Shown: positions 1 to 7,725, numbered from the stretch's first letter. The stretch is 17,722 bases of DNA from CAIWHR01 sp039931775 (GCA_039931775.1 JBDTRG010000039.1:1-17722), one strand, 5' to 3'. Notes: a model not told the origin generated them from the sequence alone. Translations and numbers: made by a program.

Positions 1-54
1 GGACATCACCCTTTCACGGTGAGTACAGGGGTTCGAATCCCCTTGGGGACGCCA
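1..54 (+). tRNA. tRNA-Glu (UUC), 3' portion
   Basis: The window opens inside a tRNA. The anticodon stem pairs TCACC (6-10) with GGTGA (18-22), and the 7-base loop CTTTCAC places anticodon TTC at 13-15, which reads glutamate codons. The T arm (AGGGG, loop TTCGAAT, CCCCT) and the 3' acceptor strand GGGGAC are intact, and CCA is encoded at 52-54. The acceptor 5' strand and D arm lie before base 1. The sequence matches the usual bacterial tRNA-Glu 3' half. The gene is followed directly by a degraded region, consistent with tRNA 3' ends being common integration targets. Confidence 0.93.
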
Positions 55-76
55 AATAAATCAAATGGATACAGCG

Positions 77-108
77 CTAGATGGCTCATCCCGTTGAGCC
101 GTGTCTAG
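77..108. repeat. Imperfect inverted repeat after tRNA-Glu
   Basis: GGCTCA (83-88) pairs with TGAGCC (95-100) around a 6-base loop. The outer arms CTAGA (77-81) and TCTAG (104-108) also pair, across a small asymmetric bulge. It begins 23 bases after the tRNA CCA. No T-run follows, so it is not a classical intrinsic terminator. It could be a processing or termination hairpin for the tRNA transcript, or a remnant of an integrated element. Confidence 0.4.
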
Positions 109-140
109 ATTGCAACACCGCACGACTCCCAGTAAATTTG

Positions 141-150
141 GGTTGCAACC
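141..150. repeat. Palindrome GGTTGCAACC with a nearby half repeat
   Basis: A perfect 10-bp palindrome lies at 141-150. Its core TTGCAAC (143-149) is repeated directly at 110-116, and TGCAAC occurs again at 201-206. This cluster lies between the tRNA and the ImmA-like remnant. It could be an operator or recombinase arm-site remnant, but no protein in the window is linked to it and chance is possible. Confidence 0.3.
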
Positions 151-167
151 TCCCGCATGCGCTCTAG

Positions 168-683
168 TGGTGCGCCGCGTTTGCCTCACCTCAGCATCTG
201 TGCAACGCCGGTGCTGGAGCTGCTTTGGCGGTCAATAGAGACCCTGACGTCACGATTGTCTTTGACCAGCCATTAGGGTTAAACGCCAGACGCCAGCAAA
301 TTCTTGGCGTCTGTGATTTCAAACCTCGTCTTGCGATATGCATTGAGCCTCGGCTCGCAGAGGACCCCAAGCGGCCGGGGTTCCGACTCACGTTGACGCA
401 TGAACTGGGGCATCTCAGGCTACACCGCAATCTTCCATTGAACTTTGAATCTCTGGACGCAACTCAATCGGGCATCGCGGACAGTCGCCACGACTTGTGG
501 ATGGGAAAACGGAAATTGAGCACCACGCGTGACTGGCTCGAATGGCAGGCAAATCGTTTCGCGGCATCGCTACTGATGCCTCATGCAACGTTCACCGATG
601 GACCGCGCTCAACTCAATCGCGTCGTTCGGATGTTCACTCCGGCGCGCGCTGGCAACGACTAGCCGCCCCATGGCAGCGTTGA
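168..683 (+). pseudogene. ImmA/IrrE-family zinc metallopeptidase remnant
   Basis: The reading frame is open from 168 (after a TAG at 165-167) to the TGA at 681-683, but no ATG lies in the N-terminal part; the first usable codon is TTG at 225. From 225 the protein has 152 residues with the zincin motif in LTHELGHLRLHR and the downstream EWQANRFAASLLMP segment. Both are typical of ImmA/IrrE (COG2856) peptidases, which cleave repressors of mobile elements or stress-response regulators. The usual N-terminal helices are missing. After LLMPHATF the family-like sequence stops and a Ser/Arg-rich tail follows, suggesting a frameshift or deletion that removed the C-terminal region. In such proteins the neighbour is usually an XRE-type repressor or antitoxin; none is visible. 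A short but functional variant starting at TTG 225 is possible but less likely. Confidence 0.72.
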
Positions 684-886
684 GTTTGCTCACAAGCGCG
701 TCCGGCGTGAGCCCCGCGTCGCACTAAGTACTTTCACGGATTGGCAACATTCCGGACCGTCGGTAGGATTGGTCTGGAGGCTTCGTCGCGCGTGACGGAG
801 CGGTGCGAAGGAGCAGGCCCGCGCGTGGAACTGCCTCGACGAACCGACCGCGGCTTTCTCCGCGTCGCAATCTGCCAGGGTGATTC
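684..886. other. Intergenic stretch before the PAS-GGDEF gene
   Basis: No gene is supported here. A 6-bp inverted repeat, GCTCAC (688-693) and GTGAGC (707-712), lies just after the ImmA-like remnant, without a T-run. The segment must carry the promoter of the diguanylate cyclase gene, but no clear -35/-10 pair stands out by eye. Confidence 0.35.
877..880 (+). promoter_or_regulatory. Ribosome binding site of PAS-GGDEF gene
   Basis: AGGG lies six bases before the ATG at 887, within CCAGGGTG. It supports that start over internal methionines. Confidence 0.45.
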
Positions 887-1975
887 ATGAGCGCAATTAT
901 CGATAGACTGAAATTCCTTCTCGGCGACCAGGTTCTGCCGGACAGCCACTGGAAGGCGTTTCTGGACGAGGTCGGCACCTACAGCGTCGGGATGGAGCGG
1001 GAAAATTGCTCGCTCAACGCCAGCAGTCAGATGCTGCTGTCCATCATCGATGTGATTCCGGTGGCGTTCTTCGTGAAGGACCACCTGAGCCGTTTCTTTC
1101 TGATGAATCGCGCCTGCGAAGAGCAATGGGGCATGTCGTTCGCCGAGCTGCGCGGGACCGATGGACACGAGCTGTTCCCGCCCGATCAGATGCGGCAGTT
1201 TCTGGACACCGACCGGCTCATTTTCCAGGGCAGGCAACCCATCGAGCTGGAAGAGACTTTCTGGAGCGCGTCGCGGCAAAGCAATCGGATCGGCCACACG
1301 TTCAAGATGCCGATGTATCGCGAGAACGGCGATCCGCAGTATCTCGTGTGCGTGACACTCGACATCACCGAGCAGAAGCTGGCTCAGGCGGCATTGGCCG
1401 ACAGCGAGCGGCGGCTGCTGGAGCTGGCAACGACGGATTTCCTGACCGACCTGCCGAATCGCCGTCAATTGTTTGCGCGGCTCGCCGACGAATTTGCGCG
1501 AGTGCGGCGCTTCGACGGGCAGGTGAGCTCGGTCCTGGTGCTCGACCTCGATTACTTCAAGCTGATCAACGACAGGCACGGACACGCCGGAGGCGACGCC
1601 GTACTCAAGCACTTCGCCGGCCTTATGCGCTCGACCATTCGCGCGATCGACGTGCCGGGTCGAATCGGTGGCGAGGAGTTTGCGATCGTCCTGCCGGGCG
1701 TGAGCGCGGCCGAGGCACGAATCCTGGCGGAGCGGCTGCGCAGGGCCGTCGCGAACACGCCCGCGGTGCAGGACGGCAAGCCCATCGCGCTGACCGTGAG
1801 CATCGGCATCGCCGCCATCGATGGCGCGGACGCCGATGCGGACGCGACGCTGCGGCGCGCCGACGAGGCGCTATACCGGGCGAAGAGAAACGGGCGCAAT
1901 CGGGTGGAGCTCGCCGAGGTCCAAGCGGGACACTCGGATCGCGCTCACGTTCCAGCCGAACCAACCATTGCGTGA
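887..1975 (+). CDS. PAS domain diguanylate cyclase (GGDEF)
   Basis: A 362-residue protein predicted to condense two GTP into cyclic-di-GMP. Residues 1-45 are a short N-terminal extension. A PAS sensor domain covers about 48-165 and ends in the usual DITE(Q) linker, and the GGDEF domain covers about 180-345. The active-site motif is GGEEF (261-265), a functional variant. The product-inhibition I-site RxxD is present as RAID (252-255), with the standard five-residue spacing to GGEEF. There is no transmembrane segment, so it should be cytoplasmic and respond to a soluble or bound signal through PAS. The ATG at 887 has an AGGG element upstream. The gene is followed on the same strand by an EAL protein, so synthesis and breakdown functions are adjacent. 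The PAS ligand cannot be told from sequence. Confidence 0.93.
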   Translation: MSAIIDRLKFLLGDQVLPDSHWKAFLDEVGTYSVGMERENCSLNASSQMLLSIIDVIPVAFFVKDHLSRFFLMNRACEEQWGMSFAELRGTDGHELFPPDQMRQFLDTDRLIFQGRQPIELEETFWSASRQSNRIGHTFKMPMYRENGDPQYLVCVTLDITEQKLAQAALADSERRLLELATTDFLTDLPNRRQLFARLADEFARVRRFDGQVSSVLVLDLDYFKLINDRHGHAGGDAVLKHFAGLMRSTIRAIDVPGRIGGEEFAIVLPGVSAAEARILAERLRRAVANTPAVQDGKPIALTVSIGIAAIDGADADADATLRRADEALYRAKRNGRNRVELAEVQAGHSDRAHVPAEPTIA

Positions 1976-2042
1976 GCACGAACGTCACCACAGCTTCGTC
2001 GGTGCCGGAGTCCTGGGTGCCGACCTTTATTATCCCCCGGCA

Positions 2043-2062
2043 CATCCGTAGTAGTACGGATG
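2043..2062. promoter_or_regulatory. Perfect inverted repeat, candidate operator
   Basis: CATCCGTA (2043-2050) and TACGGATG (2055-2062) form a perfect 8-bp inverted repeat around GTAG. No T-run follows, so it does not look like a terminator. It lies about 40-60 bases before the SCPU-like remnant. The dyad size and spacing suit a dimeric regulator (for example LuxR/NarL-type), so it may be the operator of the lost fimbrial gene. The regulator identity is inference. Confidence 0.4.
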
Positions 2063-2099
2063 GACCGAGACCTCTTCGCTTGCTACCTTGTGTCGACGG

Positions 2100-2213
2100 T
2101 TCCAGGTGCGCAACCAGAAGGTGACGCTTTATGGACGGATCTATAACGGCGATTTCAAGGGCCTGCCGTCCGGCTCCTATTCCAGGTCGATAACTTTGAC
2201 GCTCGAATACTGA
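2100..2213 (+). pseudogene. 3' remnant of a spore coat U / Csu-type fimbrial subunit gene
   Basis: The frame ending at TGA 2211-2213 encodes a tail with VTLYGRI, LPSGSY and ITLTLEY. This is the pattern of the C-terminal strands of spore coat protein U (SCPU) domains (YGR-x-n-PxGxYxD-x-VxVxxxY), found in secreted Csu-type chaperone-usher pilus subunits. The frame is open only back to 2055, after a TAG at 2052-2054, and has no start codon. The signal peptide and most of the roughly 150-residue domain are absent. The usual Asp after GSY is Arg here. No chaperone, usher or tip gene is nearby, so the pilus operon appears lost. The match is short (about 35 residues), so confidence is moderate. Confidence 0.55.
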
Positions 2214-2283
2214 AAGCCGCAGCACCTCCCAAACGTACTGAGAAAATTCACCGAGCCGCTTTCGAGATTTACAAAACGATACC

Positions 2284-5250
2284 ATGAGCTTGCGTGCGCG
2301 CATTCTGCTGCTGATCGGGTTTGCTACCCTCGCGCCCGCCGTGGTGCTCGGGCTCCTTCTTTTCGAGGAGCGCGATCGTGATATCGAGGATGCGAAGCAC
2401 AGCCTCGGCGCACTCGCAAAATTCGCAGCGGATAATCTGGACGACAAGGTCAAAGGTACTGTGCAGCTGTTGCATGGCCTGTCGCGCGCACCCGACCTCG
2501 ATACATCGGACAGGTTCGCATGCTCGGCTTTTCTCGCTGGCGTGCTTGCACGCTATCCGCAGTACACCGGCTTGCTCACGATCATGCCGAATGGTGATCT
2601 GTATTGCGACTCGTTGCGCACCAACCGCAAATTGAACGTCAGCGCGCGGAGCTACTTCATCCAGTCCCGGGCGTCATCCGAGCCGGCCTTCGATGTGGTC
2701 ATCGGTGGGCTTACCGGAATTGGGGTGCTTCAGGTGGCTTATCCCGTCCGGGATGGCCAAGGCGCCCTTAAGTACGTGCTGCTCGCTTCGCTCAATCTGT
2801 CCGACTACGCGCGGGACTTCGTTGCGGCAAGCCAGTATTCGACATTCGAGATGTTGATCTGGGATCGAAAGGGAACCGTCATCGCGCATAAACCAGACGC
2901 CGGCGACGGGAAAGTGGCAGGCAGGGAATTTGCGAGATCGGAGTTATTCCGTTTCGTTGAATCGCCTGCGCCCGGTGCTGCGGCTGAGCTTCCCGGCTTG
3001 GACGGTGTGCCGAAGGTCTGGGCACGGGGCGTCGTCCCGGAGCCGCGGGGAGGGGGTGTACGTATCACCCTCGGCCTGCCGCGCGAGGTGCTGGTGGCAA
3101 ATGCGGATCGCGTCTTTCGCGACGCGATGACAGTCCTGATCGCCATTTCGCTGCTGGTTTTGGTCGCGGTTTCGTACGTCGCAGAGAGCAGCATCCGCCG
3201 CCCGGTGCGGCTTATTTCGAGCGTGGCGGGACGTGTAGGGGCTGGCGAATTATCCGCGCGCATCGGCGCGCCGTATCCACGCGGCGAGCTCGGCGACTTG
3301 ATGGCGGTTGTCGATCGTACCGCCGGCGCTGTCCAGGCACAGCGCGCGGAAATCGAAGCGAGGAGTCTCGACCTTCAGCGCGCAAACCGCGCGCTTCGCA
3401 TGTTGAGCGGAATCAACACGCTCATCGTTCGGGCGCGCGATCGCGACGAGCTTTTCAAGGAGGCGTGCCGCGTTGCCGTCGAAGTTGCCGGGTTCCGCAT
3501 GGCCTGGATCGGCCTCGTCGACCGCGCTTCGGGGCAGCTAGTCCCGGTCGCATCGGCTGGCATGGGCGATGAGCTTCTGACGGCAGTGGGGGATTTCTAC
3601 GCACTGCCCACGGATGGCGAGAAAGGGGCCGTCGCCCGTGCGATGCACGAGAAACGCCCCGTCGTTTCCAACGACTTCGCAACGAACTCACCGCTTTCGC
3701 TTCGCGCAATGCACCTCGAAGTCGGGAACCGGTCGGGGGCAGTTTTCCCGCTGATCGTTGCGGACGTGGCTATCGGCCTTCTGGCGCTCTACGCGAGCGA
3801 GCGTGACTTCTTCCACGACGAAGAATTGAAGCTGCTGACCGAAGTGGCAGCGGATGTCGCGTTTGCGATCGATTACATCGAAAAGGATAAAAAGCTCGAC
3901 TACCTCGCCCATTACGACGCCCTCACGGGCCTCGCCAACCGCGAATTGCTTCACGGTCAGTTGGCGCAGCATATGCGCAACGCGGGCAGGGGCGGCAAGA
4001 AGCTCGCCTTGTTCCTGATCGATTTGGAGCGGTTCCGCACCATCAACGAGACCCTGGGGCCTCCCGCGGGCGACGCCCTCCTGCGACAGGTCGCCGAGTG
4101 GTTGACGCGCGTCGCGGGGGACTCCAGCCTGACCGCGCGGGTGGGCGCAGACCAGTTCGCCGTGATCCTGCCCGAGATCAGAGAGGCAGGAGACCTGGTG
4201 CGGCTGCTGGAACAAACGATCGACGTCTTTCTGCGGCATCCTTTTTACTTGAATGAGAGCACGTACCATGTCGCCGTCAAGGTAGGCATAGCGTTGTTTC
4301 CCGATGATGGCGATAATGCCGACACGTTGTTCAAGAACGCCGGAGCGGCGCTCAAGCAAGCAAAGGCGCGCGGCGATCGCTTCCTCTTCTACAAGCACAA
4401 AATGACGGACGGGGCGGCCGGCAAGCTCACGCTCGAAAATCAGCTTCGGCAGGCGCTCGACAAGGGGCAGTTCGTGCTCCATTACCAGCCCAAGGTAAAT
4501 CTGAAGTCCGGGAAGGTCACTGGCGCCGAGGCGTTGATCAGGTGGATCGATCCGCGAACCGGCCTGGTGCCGCCTCTTCGATTCATCCCCATCCTCGAAG
4601 AAACGGGATTGATTCACGAAGTTGGGCGCTGGGTGATGCATCAGGCCCTCAAGGACTACCTTCGTTGGCGCGCCGCCGGTCTTTGCGCCGTACGCGTCGC
4701 CGTGAATGTGTCGCCACTGCAACTGCGCCGCCGCGACTTCATCGCCGAGATCGAAAAGGCACTCGCAAATCACGCAGATGCAGGAAACGGGCTGGAATTG
4801 GAGATCACCGAAAGCGTGATCATGGAGGACGTCAACAACAGCATATCCACGTTGCGCGCGGTCCGCGCGATGGGGATACCCATAGCGATCGACGACTTTG
4901 GTACCGGTTTCTCCTCGCTCAGCTATTTGGCCAAGCTGCCGGTCGACACCCTCAAAATCGACCGCTCGTTTGTGCTCGACATGACGGCCGGCCCGCAGGG
5001 ACGGGCGCTGGTGTCCGCCATCATCAACCTGGCGCATTCGTTGAAGCTCAACGTGGTCGCGGAAGGCGTCGAAACCGTCGAGCAGTCGCGGCTGCTGCGG
5101 TTGCTGGCGTGTGACGAAATGCAGGGGTATTCGATCAGCGAACCGGTGCCGGTTGATGTCTTCGAAGCGAAGTTCCTGACCAAACGGACATCCGGTGTGC
5201 GTCTGCTTGAACGCAGTGAAATGGCGAACCTGGCGTGCCATCCAACGTGA
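2284..5250 (+). CDS. Membrane Cache-HAMP-GAF-GGDEF-EAL c-di-GMP phosphodiesterase
   Basis: A 988-residue inner-membrane signalling protein. Transmembrane helix 1 lies at about 7-27, a periplasmic dCache-type sensor at about 30-270, transmembrane helix 2 at about 282-303, HAMP at about 303-355, GAF at about 378-540, GGDEF at about 550-715 and EAL at about 732-975. The GGDEF signature is replaced by GADQF (621-625), so cyclase activity is unlikely and the domain may instead bind GTP and regulate. The EAL domain keeps EAL (749-751), ITE (E843), DDFGTG (870-875), KID (891-893), AEGVET (E927) and QGY (947-949), so hydrolysis of cyclic-di-GMP to pGpG is predicted. A periplasmic ligand would be sensed by Cache and relayed through HAMP; GAF adds a cytoplasmic input. 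No good ribosome binding site is seen before the ATG. The gene converges with the methyltransferase downstream. Confidence 0.93.
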   Translation: MSLRARILLLIGFATLAPAVVLGLLLFEERDRDIEDAKHSLGALAKFAADNLDDKVKGTVQLLHGLSRAPDLDTSDRFACSAFLAGVLARYPQYTGLLTIMPNGDLYCDSLRTNRKLNVSARSYFIQSRASSEPAFDVVIGGLTGIGVLQVAYPVRDGQGALKYVLLASLNLSDYARDFVAASQYSTFEMLIWDRKGTVIAHKPDAGDGKVAGREFARSELFRFVESPAPGAAAELPGLDGVPKVWARGVVPEPRGGGVRITLGLPREVLVANADRVFRDAMTVLIAISLLVLVAVSYVAESSIRRPVRLISSVAGRVGAGELSARIGAPYPRGELGDLMAVVDRTAGAVQAQRAEIEARSLDLQRANRALRMLSGINTLIVRARDRDELFKEACRVAVEVAGFRMAWIGLVDRASGQLVPVASAGMGDELLTAVGDFYALPTDGEKGAVARAMHEKRPVVSNDFATNSPLSLRAMHLEVGNRSGAVFPLIVADVAIGLLALYASERDFFHDEELKLLTEVAADVAFAIDYIEKDKKLDYLAHYDALTGLANRELLHGQLAQHMRNAGRGGKKLALFLIDLERFRTINETLGPPAGDALLRQVAEWLTRVAGDSSLTARVGADQFAVILPEIREAGDLVRLLEQTIDVFLRHPFYLNESTYHVAVKVGIALFPDDGDNADTLFKNAGAALKQAKARGDRFLFYKHKMTDGAAGKLTLENQLRQALDKGQFVLHYQPKVNLKSGKVTGAEALIRWIDPRTGLVPPLRFIPILEETGLIHEVGRWVMHQALKDYLRWRAAGLCAVRVAVNVSPLQLRRRDFIAEIEKALANHADAGNGLELEITESVIMEDVNNSISTLRAVRAMGIPIAIDDFGTGFSSLSYLAKLPVDTLKIDRSFVLDMTAGPQGRALVSAIINLAHSLKLNVVAEGVETVEQSRLLRLLACDEMQGYSISEPVPVDVFEAKFLTKRTSGVRLLERSEMANLACHPT

Positions 5251-5315
5251 CGAACGTGTTCCACGAACCTCCGGGTCGCCATGCGACAGCGCAAATGATC
5301 GTGCGGTGAGTCGCG

Positions 5316-6917
5316 TCAGCGCTTGCTGCTGCGCCTTCCGCGCGTCCGAGGTGCCGCCTCCGCGCGCCGGCACGCTTTCGCCCGAACGCGCCGCATCGCG
5401 TTGCGCGTCAGGCGGCATTGCCTGTCCAGCGCAAGGTGCTTTGCGTACTCGCGAAGCGCTGTTGCGAATTTGCCGCGTTCCTCATTGATGACGCCGAGGA
5501 AGAAGTGCGCATGACTCGTTGGACCGTAGTTGGCGATTGAGGCCTCGAAGTCCTTCGTGGCGGCGTCGAGTTCGGCAAGCGCGTAGTGCATCCGGCCGCT
5601 CCAATAGTAGACGTCGTTCTGGAAACGCGGCGACAGGAAGCACTCCTTCGCGAGGGCGGCGAGCTCCCGGGCCCGCCGATGCACGCTTCGATGCGCCTGG
5701 GGCAGCATGTCGACCGTCCGGTGCATGATCATCGAGAACGCGTCGGGGTCGGCCTGCATGCGCGCCAGCAGGTCGAACAACGCGTCGATGCGGGCGGGTT
5801 CGGTTACTTTCGGCAAGGCCTGAATCGCCTGGGTGAACGACACAAAGGCGTTGACCGCGTCGACCGAATCGATCTGATCGGCGAAGAAGCGCTGCAGGTG
5901 GCCGCCGGGATCTGCGGGGGCGGGAAGCATTCCGGCAAAGCAGACGAGCGGGCGATCGTCCGAGGCCGAACAGTGCGCGGAGCCGTTCTTCGCGCCGAAG
6001 TACCGTCGAAATGCGTCGAAATTCACCAGGTACGAGAAGACGCCGCCGTGCGTGACGAACGGCTGCTCGAACCAGCCGGTCATGCGGTCGGCGCCGGTGA
6101 TGCCTTTGTCGATGGACAGCAGCAGCATCCGCCCGCCACTCAGCTTGGCGAGCGCCTCCACGCACCTGATGCCGGCGATCGGCATCAGCACCGAAGCCTC
6201 GGCGTGATCGCGCGCAATCGATCGAAGCGTACCATCGAGCGCCGGGTCCTTGTAATGGTGATCGCCGATTTCGACGACCTCCTCCTCGTTCTGCAATCCT
6301 TCGAAACCGGGAGCCTCCAGAACGCGAACGAAGCGGGTTCGCGCCTCATAGACTTTGCCTTCCCGGACGCGAAAGGCATCGGAAGGTATCGAGTCGAAAA
6401 AGTAGTTGGCAACCACGACGACGGGATTCTTGATCGATGACGGAGCAGGGCTGCCGCGCTTGACGGTGAGTTCACCGGGCACGCCATGCATGTCGATGGC
6501 GAACGTCGCGAAGGCGAGGGTGCCGGCACGGACGTGCGCCATGAGGACCGCCGATTCGGACCACTGCTCGATGTGCGCGTCGGACTGATCGCACATGATC
6601 AGGACGACGCGAGGGTGCGGGAACAGGCCGCTTGCGCGACGGCGCGCGATGGCGGTCAGGAAATGGTGGCTGAAGAGCCCGGTACCTGCGCCAGGCTCGA
6701 CGACATACAGGGGTTCGTTCGGGTCAACGGCGTCGCCCTGGTCAAGGAGCCAAGCCTCGATTGCTCCGGCGAAGAGGCTACCGACGAGGGCGTTGCCGGT
6801 GATGACGGCGGGCACGCTGTCCCAGATCGCGAGGCCCGCGTCGGTGTAGACGTCCGCGACGCGCTTCCAGACCGTGCTTCGGGACAGGGGCCCGAAAGGC
6901 TCGAGGATCTCGTACAC
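5316..6917 (-). CDS. MidA-like SAM-dependent methyltransferase with C-terminal TPR region
   Basis: A 533-residue protein beginning with GTG at 6917 (CAC on the plus strand), with GGAG a few bases upstream; a stop lies eight codons further up. The SAM-binding glycine motif EPGAGTG is at 74-80, an acidic strand end at D110, and VVANYFFDSIP at about 168-178 fits the post-motif region of the MidA/NDUFAF7 family (COG1565). The mitochondrial member methylates an arginine of complex I subunit NDUFS2 during assembly. The C-terminal part, about 430-500, has TPR-like helices (YYWSGRMHYALAELDAATKDFEASI, shown at 437-461) and ends in a basic Arg/Lys-rich tail. Standard MidA proteins are near 400 residues, so the extension is distinctive and may recruit a protein substrate. 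No respiratory genes are adjacent. The methylation target is unknown. Confidence 0.8.
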   Translation of the reverse strand: MYEILEPFGPLSRSTVWKRVADVYTDAGLAIWDSVPAVITGNALVGSLFAGAIEAWLLDQGDAVDPNEPLYVVEPGAGTGLFSHHFLTAIARRRASGLFPHPRVVLIMCDQSDAHIEQWSESAVLMAHVRAGTLAFATFAIDMHGVPGELTVKRGSPAPSSIKNPVVVVANYFFDSIPSDAFRVREGKVYEARTRFVRVLEAPGFEGLQNEEEVVEIGDHHYKDPALDGTLRSIARDHAEASVLMPIAGIRCVEALAKLSGGRMLLLSIDKGITGADRMTGWFEQPFVTHGGVFSYLVNFDAFRRYFGAKNGSAHCSASDDRPLVCFAGMLPAPADPGGHLQRFFADQIDSVDAVNAFVSFTQAIQALPKVTEPARIDALFDLLARMQADPDAFSMIMHRTVDMLPQAHRSVHRRARELAALAKECFLSPRFQNDVYYWSGRMHYALAELDAATKDFEASIANYGPTSHAHFFLGVINEERGKFATALREYAKHLALDRQCRLTRNAMRRVRAKACRRAEAAPRTRGRRSSKR

Positions 6918-7026
6918 CGATGGCTCCGCAGCGAGGGACTAGGAAATCTAGCATGGCAACGCACAGGAATGTTGCGTGGCATCGGTAGGGCGAACGCGCC
7001 CGCGCGAGGCAACGTCATCGACGATA
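6918..7026. other. Divergent promoter region, methyltransferase and YceI genes
   Basis: These 109 bases separate two divergently transcribed starts and must hold both promoters. An AT-richer patch with CTAGGAAATCTAGCAT lies at about 6939-6954. I cannot assign -35/-10 boxes with confidence. Confidence 0.4.
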
Positions 7027-7725
7027 ATGCCGAGCATGCGCAAATGGCTCTTCATGGCGGTGATCGGATTGATTTGCGCCTGCACGTCGCAACCCCCGGT
7101 TTCGGTACCGCCGGCGACGGTGATGCCCCCCGGATTTCCCGGGGCGTACTACCGGGCCACCGCGGCACAGGGTGCGCGCGTGTTTTCGATCGATCCGGCC
7201 GAATCACTGCTCGTCATCGAGGTCTACCGGGGCGGCTCGCTTGCTCGCCTGGGACACGACCACGTCGTCGCGAGCCACGACGTGCAAGGGTTCATCGCGC
7301 CGGGTATCGGGCGGGCCGATCTTTACGTTCCGATCGATCGCCTCGTTGTCGACGAGTCCCGTCTGCGCGCCCAAGCGGGATTCGATACGCAGCCGAGCGT
7401 CGAGGACATCGCCGGGACGCGTCGCAACATGCTGAAGGCGCTCGACGCAGACCAGTTTCCGTTCGCCGTGATCAACGTCGACGGCGCACAAAATGCTTCG
7501 GGAACGGCGGAGGGGCGCGTGACGCTGACGCTGCGCGGTGTCGGCCGAAGCTTTCAGGTACCGATACGCACCGAAATCACGAGCGGCGCCGTCAGCGCCG
7601 TCGGCCGACTGACGCTGAAGCAGACCGACTTCGGCATCACGCCGTTGTCGGTGCTCGGGGGGGCGATCCAGGTTCAGGACGAGGTGAGCCTGCGATTCAG
7701 CATCCGCGCCCGCGCGATGAATTGA
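7027..7725 (+). CDS. YceI-family lipid-binding lipoprotein
   Basis: A 232-residue protein from ATG 7027; ATG 7036 gives a nearly identical product beginning MRKWLF. The N-terminus is a lipoprotein signal: basic residues R5 and K6, a hydrophobic stretch, then I-C-A-C with C19 as the likely lipidated cysteine. Most YceI proteins have a normal secretion signal, so the anchor is notable. Residues from about 45 to the end form the YceI domain, with DPAESLLVIEVYRGGSLARLGHDH near the start and a repeated beta-strand pattern. Known YceI proteins are periplasmic lipocalin-like barrels that bind isoprenoid or fatty amide ligands; the ligand here is not known. No convincing ribosome binding site precedes either ATG. 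queC follows after 24 bases, so the two may be co-transcribed. Confidence 0.85.
   Translation: MPSMRKWLFMAVIGLICACTSQPPVSVPPATVMPPGFPGAYYRATAAQGARVFSIDPAESLLVIEVYRGGSLARLGHDHVVASHDVQGFIAPGIGRADLYVPIDRLVVDESRLRAQAGFDTQPSVEDIAGTRRNMLKALDADQFPFAVINVDGAQNASGTAEGRVTLTLRGVGRSFQVPIRTEITSGAVSAVGRLTLKQTDFGITPLSVLGGAIQVQDEVSLRFSIRARAMN

Noticed and set aside
601..670. Short frame MDRAQLNRVVRMFTP after the ImmA-like motif as the frameshifted C-terminus
   Set aside because: It reads for only about 21 codons before a stop and does not match the usual ImmA C-terminal pattern, so a simple single frameshift is not shown.
5275..5287. GTCGC-CAT-GCGAC hairpin between the convergent EAL and methyltransferase genes
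   Set aside because: Only five base pairs and no T-run on either strand, so it is not supported as a terminator.
3688..5418. A 576-codon open frame on the minus strand opposite the EAL gene
   Set aside because: Low-complexity Arg/Gln/His-rich product without recognisable motifs; the plus strand encodes an unmistakable GGDEF-EAL protein.
6976..7026. Longer YceI start at 6976
   Set aside because: The added 17 residues precede the basic n-region of a lipoprotein signal and would bury it; ATG 7027 or 7036 fits better.
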